64,000 nt of DNA, taken from NCBI GenBank assembly GCA_021464245.1, contig JADCRB010000001.1, forward strand, positions 5,762,152 through 5,826,151, in the 5' to 3' direction. Positions within the stretch are counted from its first letter, which is position 1. Each line of letters starts with the position of its first letter. This document shows positions 36,351 to 47,100 of the stretch, piece by piece. The notes under the pieces were generated by a model. The model saw only the letters and a list, made by a program, of their open reading frames with translations, was not told the origin of the DNA and ran no database searches. The position numbers and the translations under genes were made by a program. Origin of the DNA: Carallia brachiata. Its lineage: Eukaryota; Streptophyta; Magnoliopsida; Malpighiales; Rhizophoraceae.

Positions 36351-36990
36351 GCTTGATAATATTATTTAACCTTGCTTATCAGAGTCTTAGTCTCCTTCAA
36401 ATTTGGAACAAGTAATCTCTTGCCAATTAACCAAGTGAACACTGTCTTTGTCAAAATTAAAAGCCTAGATAAATCGTTTAGTGATCTTGTCTAACTCATT
36501 GTACATAGTTTATGGTTATTATGCTATCTGCACAGCATATAATGGAATAGACGATAAACAACTTTGTGCTAAAGTAATTATTCTATCCATCTTTAATTGT
36601 TCAGACTTCTAGGCAGACAATTGTTGTAGAATCTTGTTAATAATAAAGTTATATGTAGCCTTAGAAGGCTAACAATGCAGAAGAGAGATTTCAAAAAAAA
36701 AAAAATCCCAAATCACTAGTTAAATCTAGAGAAGAAACATTCTTGGTCACCTTTGTGGAGATAATGGCTTTTAATTCAACCTCATTTACTTTGAGTCCCA
36801 AACTAGAATAAATTCATCCAAAGTTACTCAAACAACTGAAGTTTGTGTTGCAATGACCTTTGAAATAATGTGATGTCACACAAATTGTATTAAGACATAT
36901 TTATTACAGATGTATTTATTTTTAGCTATAATCACATCATGTAATGTGAAGAGAAACTTCACACGAAGCTGAACCAACCAAATATTCAAT

Positions 36991-39429
36991 TTCAGAATAT
37001 TCTTTACAAACCACAAATTTGAAAAATATAAGATATATTATTTAGAACCAAATAATAAATCAAAAAAAAATGCATATAGAATTTAATATTAACCAACAAT
37101 TTAGATAAGTTACTAAGTCACCAAGTTAAAGAAATTCTATATTTTTCAAAATTTTGCATGTACATTCCATAAATTTCTCTTTCCAAAGGTACATTTTTTA
37201 AAATTTAAATAACTATTGTACACCGCAAAAGCCCATAATAATAAAATATTTGAATTAAGTAAGGATCAAAGCTCACATTGTTAATTAATTATGAAAAAAT
37301 ATTCACATTAACCAACATGAATAGAAACCAATCAATAAAAGAGATGAAATCCTAATATGAGACATTTTAAAAGATAAAATAGAATTTAAGCTTACATTAA
37401 GGTTTAGTTGATCTCTAGCCAATCACAGAATGCATAAAATTCCTCCTTAAAGTGAATTGGAGGCCTGAATTATTTAATAATGCCTTGTAAAAAATTTTCC
37501 AGTCCTTTTACACCATTATGCCACTCGATTGAACCTTCATAGTTATATTAGTCTTACAACGTATTTAGCCTAGAAATTTCTTAGATATCATTAGTTTTAG
37601 CAATAGGCTTTTACTTTAGCTACAAAAAACTTGTTGAACCATGATGGCTAACATTTCATTTTATTTGGGTACAACATGACATAGCTTGATGAGTTCAGAA
37701 ACTTGCTAGATTGAGAAGCATATGCTTTCAAGTTCATGGTAGTTTGGAATGGCCTCTACAAAAAAATACCTAAAAGAATATGAAAAAACCTATATAATAA
37801 AATAATTATTTAGTGGTTGTAAATAGTTTCAGTGAACAGTGTTAGAATCTTACTCCTGCTACTTTTGGTTGTATTGATTTGTAGTGTGTTAATAGATTAT
37901 GTTTTGCAATTATTTATTATGATTTAGTTCATAAGAATCAATAACCTAGAAGCTACTAAATCTAGCTTGAGGGCCACCATTATTTGATTTGTAAAGTGTT
38001 AATATACCACATTTTGTAATTATCAATTATACATTAGTTCACACGGATCAATGGCCACTAATTAAAAGTTGAAAAACTTTTAAAGCAAAAGCTGAGAAAT
38101 TTAAAGTTTAACTATGCTAATATAATAAAGAAAATAAGGAACGAATGGTAAAAAATAATAGCTTTTTATGTGAATCATTCAAGAGGTTTTTTTTGTGTGT
38201 TTCCTTTGAATAAGAGGATTTGAGAGTATTTATTCTTTTCTTCTTTTTAATAAAATAATTTTTTTCTTAAAAAAAGGTGAATTTGAAATTTTTTTTTCTT
38301 TTCTTGAAAAGAAAGATTGAGAGTAGTTTTTTCTTTTTACTTTGGTCTTTTATTTTCTATATTAGAAATTTTATGATTATAAAAATTTAATTACAATTAA
38401 ATTAAGATTTAAGAAATTAATAGAATCCTTATTTGATTAAAATTAAATCTATATTAATTGATTTTTAAAAAAATTTATTTTGATTGTAATCAAATTTTCA
38501 TAATTGTAACACTTTTCTAATGTCAATAGATATTCTTACATAATTATATGTAAAAAAAAAAAATATATAATAAAAAATAAAATAATTAAACTAAATATAA
38601 TTAATTATAAGCACTAAACTTGATCAGAAATTATTTGAGTGAAAAAATTAAAATATGAAATTAAAAAATCTAATTAAGAGAAAACAAAGAAAATCACTAG
38701 AAAGAGAATAATGAATTTTCTAATGTCAACATATATTCTTACATGAATTATATGTATGAAGAACTAAGAAAAAACTAAAATTATATACACTTATAAGTAC
38801 TAATTTTAATGGGAAATTGTTTGGGTGACAAAATGAAATATGATATTGAAAAATTTACTTAAGAGAAAGTAAAAGAATAATAATGTAAGTAAATAATACT
38901 TGTGATTAAGATGATTGCATGCACATATGAATTCTAAATTTTTTAAAATTAAAATTCTAATTTTATTCATATAGATTTATAAGCATCAAAATTTTTTTGC
39001 TTCTTCCATAATTATAATAGACATATAGATTTAATGGACGTTACCGAAAATATTAAAGCAATACCATATATTTTATGCCATCCCTTAATTCCAAAAAAAT
39101 AATATAGCGAAACATGTCTTGCACACCGACTTCACCAAGAGAGAAATATGAGATTATGAAATAAGAGAAAACTACCATATAGCCTTAATTCCCCCATTAC
39201 AAAACTCGTGTTTTGTTTAACAAAAAACAAAGAGGAAAAAAAAAGTATAAAGCTCTAGTTTTTGATCTATGTACAGTCTTTTCATCAAACGTACATAAAA
39301 ATTTATAAGAATATGCGTATACATACATATGTATATTATAATTACATAAAGAGAGAGAAAATTAGATATTTATATTAATAGATATTCTCACATTAAAAAA
39401 AAACTAAAATTATTATAATCAATTATCAG
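36991..39429. other. AT-rich spacer with dispersed small repeats
   Basis: No gene. It contains a diverged direct duplication (37877-37960 and 37988-38065, both starting GATTTGTA(G/A)(T/A)GTGTTAATA). It also has three copies of a motif like TCTAATGTCAACATATATTC followed by TTACATAATTATATG near 38515, 38715 and 39370, which recurs beyond the viral fragment at 42875. Confidence 0.55.
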
Positions 39430-39499
39430 CATGACTGGTCTACCTCAACAATAATAATACATGAAGAAGCACAAGAAAATGTTGTTGTTGTATTAATAT

Positions 39500-40480
39500 T
39501 TGCAATAACTAAACATTTTTTAGGAGAACCTAGAGAATTATAAGATAAATCTTCTGAAATATTGAATAATCTAAGATGTCCCACGTTACAAGATTTTAGA
39601 TGGTATAAAGATATGTTTTTACAAAAAGTATTTACTAAGACAGACTACAATCAAACATATTAGAAATAAAGATTTATAGCCGAACTACCTAAATTATTTG
39701 GAGAAAAGGTAAAACAAAGAATAAGAAATGTTAATGAGAATAGTATACCTTATGATCAATTATCTTATAGAGATTTAATAACCTATAAATAATGAAGGTT
39801 TAAGTTTATTTACTAATTTAAAATTTAAAGCAAAACTTAAAAAAATTAGCACAAAATAAAAGAGAATTAGGAGATTTTTGTAGACAATATGGATATGAAC
39901 CCATTATAGCACCATCCACTTCTAAGAAAAAGAAATATAAAAAGTATAAAAAATCTTATAAACCATACAGAAAAATAGAAGTCAAAAACAAAAAAGTTTA
40001 CCTCAATACACAAAAAGAAAGTCATATAGGAAAAACTATAAAATTAAACGACCAGATAAAAGTAATAAAAAAGAAGTAATATGTTATAAATGTGGAAATC
40101 CTAGCCATTATAAAAGTTAATGTAAATTAAAAAAGAAAATACAAATCTTAGACATAGATAAAAAATTAAAGAATAAAATTTTGATACCTCTAATTTTGAA
40201 TTCTCATTTGATGATAATGAATTAAATATGATAGAATCTGGATCTGAAATTGAATATTCAAGTAATAGTAATAATTCAGGCTTATGTTGTAATATTGAAT
40301 GTGGACTAGTTTAATGCTTGAAATAATTGATAAAATATCAGACTCTGAAATCAAAAAGGAATACTTAACTAAATTAAAAACTGAATTATTAGAATAACAT
40401 AAAAAAGAATGGGAACCATACTCTCTTAGAAATATATGGAACAAAGGAATAAGCCAACAACAAAGTAAAAATCAACAATA
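39500..40480 (+). pseudogene. Pararetroviral coat-protein remnant with zinc knuckle
   Basis: Short open pieces in changing frames resemble the nucleic-acid-binding coat protein of caulimovirids, with lysine-rich stretches near 39920-40050. A C-x2-C-x4-H-x4-C zinc knuckle lies around 40080-40125, with an in-frame stop just before its last cysteine. An acidic segment follows. Several stops show that no coat protein can be made. Confidence 0.65.
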
Positions 40481-40518
40481 ACTTTAGAAGAATTAAAAGA
40501 ATAAGTAAAACAAAATAA

Positions 40519-41142
40519 ATGAGAAATAGATATTTTAAAAATGAAATAAAGGAATTAAAAGTTTTAGTAATAATAATAATAAGGAAAAGAGAAAGAGAAT
40601 CAAGTTATTTAAATATAATAAATAAAACAGAATATCAAAAATGGTATGTAAAGATAAAATTAGTAGTTAATAATAAATATACAAAAGAATTAATAGTATT
40701 AGTAGACTCAGTAACAGATTTGAATTGCATACAAGAAGGAATAATCCCAACTAAATACTATGAAAAGACAACAATAGTACTTAGAGGAGCTAATGATAAT
40801 AAAATGAATATTTCATATAAATTATCTAATGCACATATCTATAACGAAGGAATATGCTTTAAAAATGTATTCATATTAGTTAAAGATTTATCACAAGCAA
40901 TAATATTAGGAACCCCTTTCTTAACTCAAATATACCATTTCTTAGTAACACCTAAAGGAATTATTACCACAATACTAGATAAAGAACAATGTTTTGAATT
41001 TCTACATACATCAGAAATTAAAGAAATAGATTCATTAAAAACTGAAATTATATATAATAAAAAGGAAATTCTTTTAATACAAAAACAAATACAAATCTTA
41101 ACTATACAAATGAATGCTGAATTATTAGAATATTGTAAATGA
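40519..41142 (+). pseudogene. Pararetroviral aspartic protease, altered active site
   Basis: A 207-codon open frame in which residues near 65-140 look like a retroviral-type aspartic protease: a hydrophobic-hydrophobic-Asp motif (LVDS, with the glycine normally after Asp-Thr/Ser replaced) and a downstream AIILGTPFL motif matching the conserved ILG flap-core region. The residues after it are the start of the linker to RT, and the frame ends soon after. The missing active-site glycine suggests the protease is dead. Confidence 0.7.
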
Positions 41143-41194
41143 AATTCACCAAATTACAGGAAAAAGGATTAATAAGACCTAGTCCACAAGAAAG

Positions 41195-41460
41195 ATATTC
41201 TATTGTCAAAAAAGAGGTTTTAGCAATAGTTTTATGCATCATGGCATTTCAAGATGATGTTTTCAATAAAAAGTTTTTATTAAGGATAGATTGCAAATCT
41301 GCAAAATTCATTTAGAAAAAGATGTTGAAATTTTGGTTTCAAAACAAGTTTTTGCTCGATGGCAAATATTGATTTCTAATTTTGATTTACCATTGAATAT
41401 ATAATGAGAAATCTAATTCTTTGCCTGATTTTCTGTCTAGAGAATTCCTAAAGAACCATG
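41195..41460 (+). pseudogene. Pararetroviral RNase H remnant
   Basis: Pieces in more than one frame match the RNase H domain of caulimovirid polymerases: an EVLAIV motif, an LRIDCKSA motif and, near the end, LPDFLSREF. The RT that should precede it is missing apart from a few codons just after 41142. Stops interrupt the middle part. Confidence 0.7.
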
Positions 41461-42108
41461 AGCAAACAAAAGGTAACTCGTGAGTTCTTCAAGAATACGT
41501 CGAATAGTGAAGCGTCGAATATTCCTTTATCTTTAAGACCACAGTAATCGAATATTCAGACGCATAATATTCTGCATATAGATTTGAATAACCAATTTTC
41601 TGTTTAAGAAAAATACCCTCTCTAAAACCCCAGACTAGTCCTAGAAATTATAAGATGTATTACAATTAAAACCTCCTTCTGCACTTTCCACATCTTCAAC
41701 CCTGCCATACAGACCTCCATCTCCAGATCTTGAGTATATTGTTAAAGATGTAGAACATATATGTATATTAGAACCCGAATACCAAAATATTCCCATTTTT
41801 AGAACTGGAGAAGGGGTTGACCAAAGGACTACCATCATATGGGCTTAGAACATGTTGCTTGGCTACTATTGAGAAACTTCATTGAGACATCCTTTATCTT
41901 GAGGGAGCTTTTTCTACCATTTGATCTGGATATTCCTGAATAAAAAAGGTGGATATGGCGGTGGATGCATTCTTTGAACAGAGAAATTTCATTTCATTAG
42001 TCAGGGGATATCAAAGGTTATTGTGAAATACCAGGTGTGAGATATTGGGAATTCATGAACAGAATAAAAAAATAGTTTGTATCCATCAAGAGTTTTATTG
42101 GGGAAGAC

Positions 42109-42345
42109 TTGTTCAGAATGACCAAAAAAAAGATTCAGGATAATCTCTCTACAGCCAGCTTAAAGAAGAATACAAGAAAAAGATGTTGGAAGCCCCTTTT
42201 TGAATTATCTCAAGAAGATGATACTATGCTTTCTCCTGCTCATCTGTCAAATGAAGACCCAGACTATGACCTTGGACAGGACTATGCAAATATCATGGAT
42301 GAATTGTACCCACCACATATCCAAGAAGATCACAATAAGTTGTAA
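42109..42345 (+). pseudogene. Unassigned acidic 78-codon frame at the 3' end of the viral fragment
   Basis: An open frame between the RNase H remnant and the promoter block, basic at its start and acidic at its end (EDPDYDLGQDYANIMDELYP). I do not recognise the family. Its position suggests the tail of the last viral reading frame, before the intergenic promoter. It may be the end of a longer broken frame starting near 41900. Confidence 0.35.
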
Positions 42346-42503
42346 AATGACGTAATCAGTGACGTCAATTCTCAATAATGTAATACAGCTGCTGTAAAAT
42401 GATGTAATCAGTGACGTCAATCCTCAATAATGTAATACAGTTGTAAAGCAATACAGTTGTCCTCCAGCTGTCTTTTAGGAATAGTTATCTTTTTTGTATA
42501 AAC
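42342..42503 (+). promoter_or_regulatory. Pararetroviral promoter: duplicated as-1-like element and TATA box
   Basis: A 52-bp period repeat. The first unit contains two TGACG boxes (42348 and 42360) and the second has TGATG (42400) and TGACG (42412). In both, the boxes start 12 bases apart, the same spacing as the as-1 element of the CaMV 35S promoter, which is bound by TGA-type bZIP factors and responds to salicylate and auxin. A TATAAAC box lies at 42497-42503, about 85-150 bp downstream of the boxes. The following leader is pyrimidine-rich (CTCTCCTCTG, CTTCTCTCTCTG). Activity is not shown; one box has a point change. Confidence 0.7.
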
Positions 42504-42874
42504 AGAGGACTCTCTGGCTTTTGAAAGGCAGAGCGAAAAACATTGAATCACCTTGTAAACACACACACACTCTCCTCTGCTATACCCAGAGCCTTTCTCT
42601 CTGAACCCTGTTATATCTCTTCTCTCTCTGATAAATTTCTGAATAATACCTAACTATTGTCTCCTTTGTACCGTTTATTGTTTTGATGAAAATTGTTCAG
42701 AGACTCATACCCACACAAGCATGGAATTCTTCTATATTCTAGTTTTTTGATTATGTATATTTGCATTAAACAAACTTCAGTGGTAATGAGTTGAAAATCA
42801 AACAATTATCAATATATATCAATTTAAAGTTTTTCCTCTGCAAAAATTATTAATAGAAGAATCACAAACTTTAA

Positions 42875-42985
42875 TATGCTAAAAGATATTCTTATATAAT
42901 TATATATAGAAAGACTTAGAAAAAATCATAATAAAAAAAACTTGAAATAATTATAATCAATTATAAGTATTAATTTTGATGAAAC
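42875..42985 (+). repeat. Copy of the flanking AT-rich repeat, right of the viral fragment
   Basis: AAAGATATTCTTATATAATT, then GAAAGACTTAGAAAAAATCA and ATAATTATAATCAATTATAA, closely follow the copies left of the fragment (38515, 38715 and 39370-39430). The viral segment thus sits between units of one local repeat. Confidence 0.6.
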
Positions 42986-44177
42986 ATTAAGATTTATAAG
43001 AAACCTAACTAAGATAAAGGAAAAGAATAATAATATAAGTAAAAAAAAATATTTGTACTCTTATAATATAAAAAAATAAGCGCATGCCTATGATAATTTT
43101 AAATAAATTTAAATTGAAATACTAATTTTATTAAAATACTAAGAAATACTATAATTGGTATGCTAAATAATCCATTAGCTGGAGTAGATTTTAATCAAAT
43201 AACTTTCTGAGATAAATGGATGTTAACAAGTGTATTAAAAAAAAACTCCAAAAATAAAATCCTATAAGTAGGTTGAGGTCGGAGGTTATAAGTTGAAATT
43301 TTTATTTAACTTCTCTCATAATTAAGATTTACCACTAGAGCAGTATTGGGTTTGATTGAGTTTCAATATGTTAATCACAATGTTAATAAATTTAAAATCT
43401 AATACTTTCTTCTCTATATAAATCTCCTTTTATTTGAAGTTACCAATAATAAGAAAATTTGAACTCAAATCAATACAGAAAAATTAGTGAATCACTCATA
43501 ACCTACTACCTCTACCGTGTGTTTGGTAATAGATTAGAAAAGAAAAAAAAAAAAAGAAAACACTGAATCTGAAACATTTTCATTTGTCTAGTAATGAAGA
43601 AGAAAATAATTGGAAAGGTATTGGAAAAAAGAAAACAAATGTGTGTGAGAGGAAGGAAAAAAAAAGTATAATGATTAAAATATCTCAGTCCATTTAATTT
43701 GTCACAAAGGTATTTTTATAATTTCAACAAATTACTCAATTTTTTAAAAAAATATTTTTGTAATTTCATCAATAAACTTTTCTTTTTCACTCTTTCTCAT
43801 ATTTTCTCATATAATTTAAATATAAAATTTCACTTCCATATAAATTTTTCATAATTTTTTCTCATAATTTTCTCATTTATAATTTTTAATTCCACTAAAA
43901 TTTCACAATTCAAACAATTAACAGTTACTGAAAAGGAACAAAAAGATTAGAAGTAAATTTCCATATTTAGCCAAAGAGTAAAGGAAAACGAAAACTATCC
44001 AACCAAAACAAGAGCCAATTTTTCTGAAAAACGAAAAAAAAAAAAAGCAAAAAAACAAAAAAACTATAAAAAAAAATAAAATCTCTCGAATTAGATTCCC
44101 CATCTCCAAATCCCAAAACCCTGCTTTGCTTCAATTCAATTGTAAATTTCGTCTCTCTCACTGTTTCCTGACGCCCG
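42986..44177. other. AT-rich spacer and potassium-transporter promoter side
   Basis: No gene. 43510-43920 starts TGTGTTTGGTAATAG and ends in AATTCAAACAATTAA with many TTTCTCAT repeats between; it could be a degraded MITE. The last 100 bp before 44178 are the likely 5' leader of the transporter. Confidence 0.45.
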
Positions 44178-47100
44178 ATGGCCGAAGAGACCGGTTGCAG
44201 CGCCGGTAGTGGTGGTGGTGGTGTGCTGGTACCGGAGGCGGAGTTGGGGGTGGAGGAGGATTCTTGGAGACTAATGGGCGATATTCTTCTATGGATTCGT
44301 CCGAGTCGCGGTGGGTTTTCCAAGACGACGAAGACTCCATCATCGACGACGACGACGAAGAAGACAACGATGACGATGTGGGTGAGGAGGACGATGCACG
44401 CCGCGGCATTATAATGGACTCCGACGACGAAGATGATAATGTGGAGCAGCGTTTGATCCGCACGGGCCCGAACATCGACTCCTTCGATGTCGAAGCCCTT
44501 GAGGTTCCCGGCGCCCATCGAAACGAATACTACGAGGTCTGGATTCCATCTATGAGGAAATCTCTATCGTTTATTTATTTTATAGCCGCGCGCGAATTTT
44601 ACTTTGAAATGAAACGATGTTTGATTTGTTTTAGCTGCGTGTATGTGTTTGTGAGTTTAGATTTCTAGGGAGCCGCCAACTGTTGGCGACATTTGTTGGG
44701 ATCCTTTGGTCTCATTTTTTTTGGGTGATTGCTTCTAAGGCTTCTTGTGCCATTTCTGTGCAATGAATGAATATGGATCAATTGAGGAATCGATCATTTC
44801 TTGCTCAAATTCGTGTTGTTTCTTGAATATTGTGGTACTGAGTTGGGAAAATATTAGATTGTGGTACGTAGTCTGGGAATTGTGTTGTTTCTTGAATTGT
44901 GGGACCAAGTCGAGGAACTTTATTAGATTTCTTTCCTTCCAGGTGCTGAGAAATAATTTTTTCCGTCCATTTAAAGGAAAAACGATGGGGTGAACTCTGA
45001 CTAGGATTCTATGCTTGCATGAGAGGAGTATTCATAACAAAATATAAGATAAAGGACAAAGCAGACATAGTTAGAGGGATATGATATATCAAAAATCAAG
45101 TAAGACTTAACAGAAGTGAGGGGACTAATTTTTATTCAGGACATGCTTCTTGTTGTTTGATTTTAGAGTGGAAACATGTTTACAGCACTTAAAGTTATTT
45201 AGAAGGAATAAAGTATGACCTTTCTTTACCAGTTGAGTAGTGAGAGCATGATGTTTCTGTTGATATTGAGCAATAATTTTAATATAAAGAATTTTGAACT
45301 CAATTATTGGAATCCATGTTTCTCTTTGATCACTTCTGATAGAAGTTAAAGACCAAACTATTTGTGGAAATTTGGTAAAAGTGACTTGGCTCTCCATCAA
45401 GCGTGGAATATACTTAATTTTCTACAATTTTTGCTTCCAATTGCAATTCAATCGGTGAAATGGCCGGATCACTCAGAATGCTAGGTGAGAAAGCCTGTTG
45501 CACACTTGCTTCTATAGAATAGGCTCGCATTGATATTTCTTTGGTGGATCGGTATATTTCCCTAGTATGAGGTTCTTCCGTATATTTTGGATGAACTGGA
45601 ACACGCTCGTTTTTTGTCCTCTTTATGTGATCTGTCATCCTGATTATCTCTGTTTTGCTGGGTTAACATTTTCTTTTGACTTGTCTTCTTGGAAATTATG
45701 TTGTTGTATGGAATATGCATAAATGTTTAGAAAAAGGAAGTAATATATTCTTTTTTTAATCATTTATCACACAGTTTACTGTTGGAACAATATGGACTCT
45801 CTCCTGATGTTGAGTATAATTGCAGGACATCAGTGTAGGGAGGAAAATTATGCTTGCTTTTCAGACACTTGGTGTTGTATTTGGCGATGTTGGTACAAGT
45901 CCATTATACACCTTTGATGTGATGTTTACAAAGGCGCCTGTAAATGGGGAAGAAGATATTCTTGGTGCATTGTCATTGGTCCTATACCTTAATTTTGATT
46001 CCCTTAATCAAATATGTCCTTGTTGTCCTTTGGGCCAATGATGATGGTGAAGGTATGGTCAATGTCCTATTGCTCTCTCTCTCTCTCTTACACACATGCA
46101 CACACACACCCCATGCACATACATACACTGACTTGAACCCACACGCATGCTCTTGCATGCAGATCCATCAAACCTATGCCACCATGCCATGCATGTGCTT
46201 TTTCATGTATCACTGTTGCATGCATATACTCTTGCACATACCCAGATGGACGATGTGTTTTTGTCCCCACTTTACACCTGTATAAAACAGATTCACACAG
46301 AATTGGGAACAACTATGTTGTCTATCATATGAAAATCAGAGAGGACAGGGGCATTCCTTTGATTGTGCTGATGATTACTTGGAATCATAATAGAGCCAAC
46401 AGAGGCAGCTGATTGACCCATGTCTTGCTTGTATGCAGGTGGTACATTTGCCTTGTACTCATTGATTTGTCGTCATGCTAAGGTCAGTCTTCTCCCCAAT
46501 CAGCTTCCTTCAGATGCCCGTATATCTAGCTTCAGGCTACAGGTTCCTTCCCCTGAACTTGAGAGATCTAAAAATCAAGGAAAGACTTGAGAATTCATTA
46601 ACCCTGAAAAAGCTGCTTCTGATGCTAGTACTTGCTGGAACAGCCATGGTGATAGCTGATGGGGCTGTCACCCCGGCAATGTCAGGTTCTTCCTTTCTTG
46701 CTTTTCTGGAATCCTTTATGTTGAATCACTATTCTTTCAAGAAAAAGCTTCCACAATCCTATGGGGATGCAGCTTGCGTTTGTTGAACAGAGCATGTTTT
46801 TGATACTTTTGCTTTGTTTTAGCTGTTGCCTCGATTTTCTTTATATTTTTATGCACTTTTGTGCAGTAATGTCTGCTGTTGGTGGTCTCAAGGTTGGAGT
46901 AGCTGCAATTAAGCAAGGTAATATGATATTATTATCATCGAATAGCAATAGCTGTAGGAGTAGCGGAGATTGAGATTGGTAATGGGTATTCTTTGGGGCT
47001 AAAACTAATAGTAAACAGCCCTAACATTGTTATTTATTTTACTTCATTTGTCACTTGACTCACTTGCGACTGGATTCTGATCCTTATCAATATGCCTGAA

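Larger units (their letters stand above)
34998..36990 (-). mobile_element. LINE (L1-type) retrotransposon remnant
   Basis: On the minus strand, from high to low coordinates, there are pieces of a plant LINE ORF2. An FADD-like RT remnant lies near 36900-36960 (badly worn). GLKVNEVELKAIISTKV and KNVSSL follow near 36730-36810. Next come LSA, KSEQLKMDRI and LAQS, then SSIPLYAVQIA near 36520-36650. A zinc-binding RVT linker (ADEDMLL, then LLQDCYRAQEV) lies near 35730-35800, and an RNase H-like domain at 35540-34998. Frameshifts and stops separate the pieces. Order and content fit the 3' half of a LINE; no poly(A) tail or target duplication was identified. Confidence 0.7.
39430..42720 (+). mobile_element. 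Endogenous pararetrovirus fragment (Caulimoviridae)
   Basis: On the plus strand, caulimovirid domains appear in viral order: coat protein remnants (about 39500-40480) with a zinc knuckle near 40080, an aspartic protease (in 40519-41142), RNase H pieces (41195-41460), a region of unknown coding value (41470-42345), and a promoter-like block (42342-42503) with a leader. Most of the reverse transcriptase is absent, so the fragment carries an internal deletion. Multiple stops and frameshifts break the coat and RNase H regions. Motifs are most like petuvirus/florendovirus-type sequences, but genus is uncertain. This is a broken chromosomal relic, not a complete genome, and covers well under half of a typical 7-8 kb genome. 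Confidence 0.8.

Noticed and set aside
44158..44518. Minus-strand frames of 105-183 codons
   Set aside because: They are antisense shadows of the acidic first exon of the potassium transporter (repeated GAC/GAA codons read backward as serine and valine runs).
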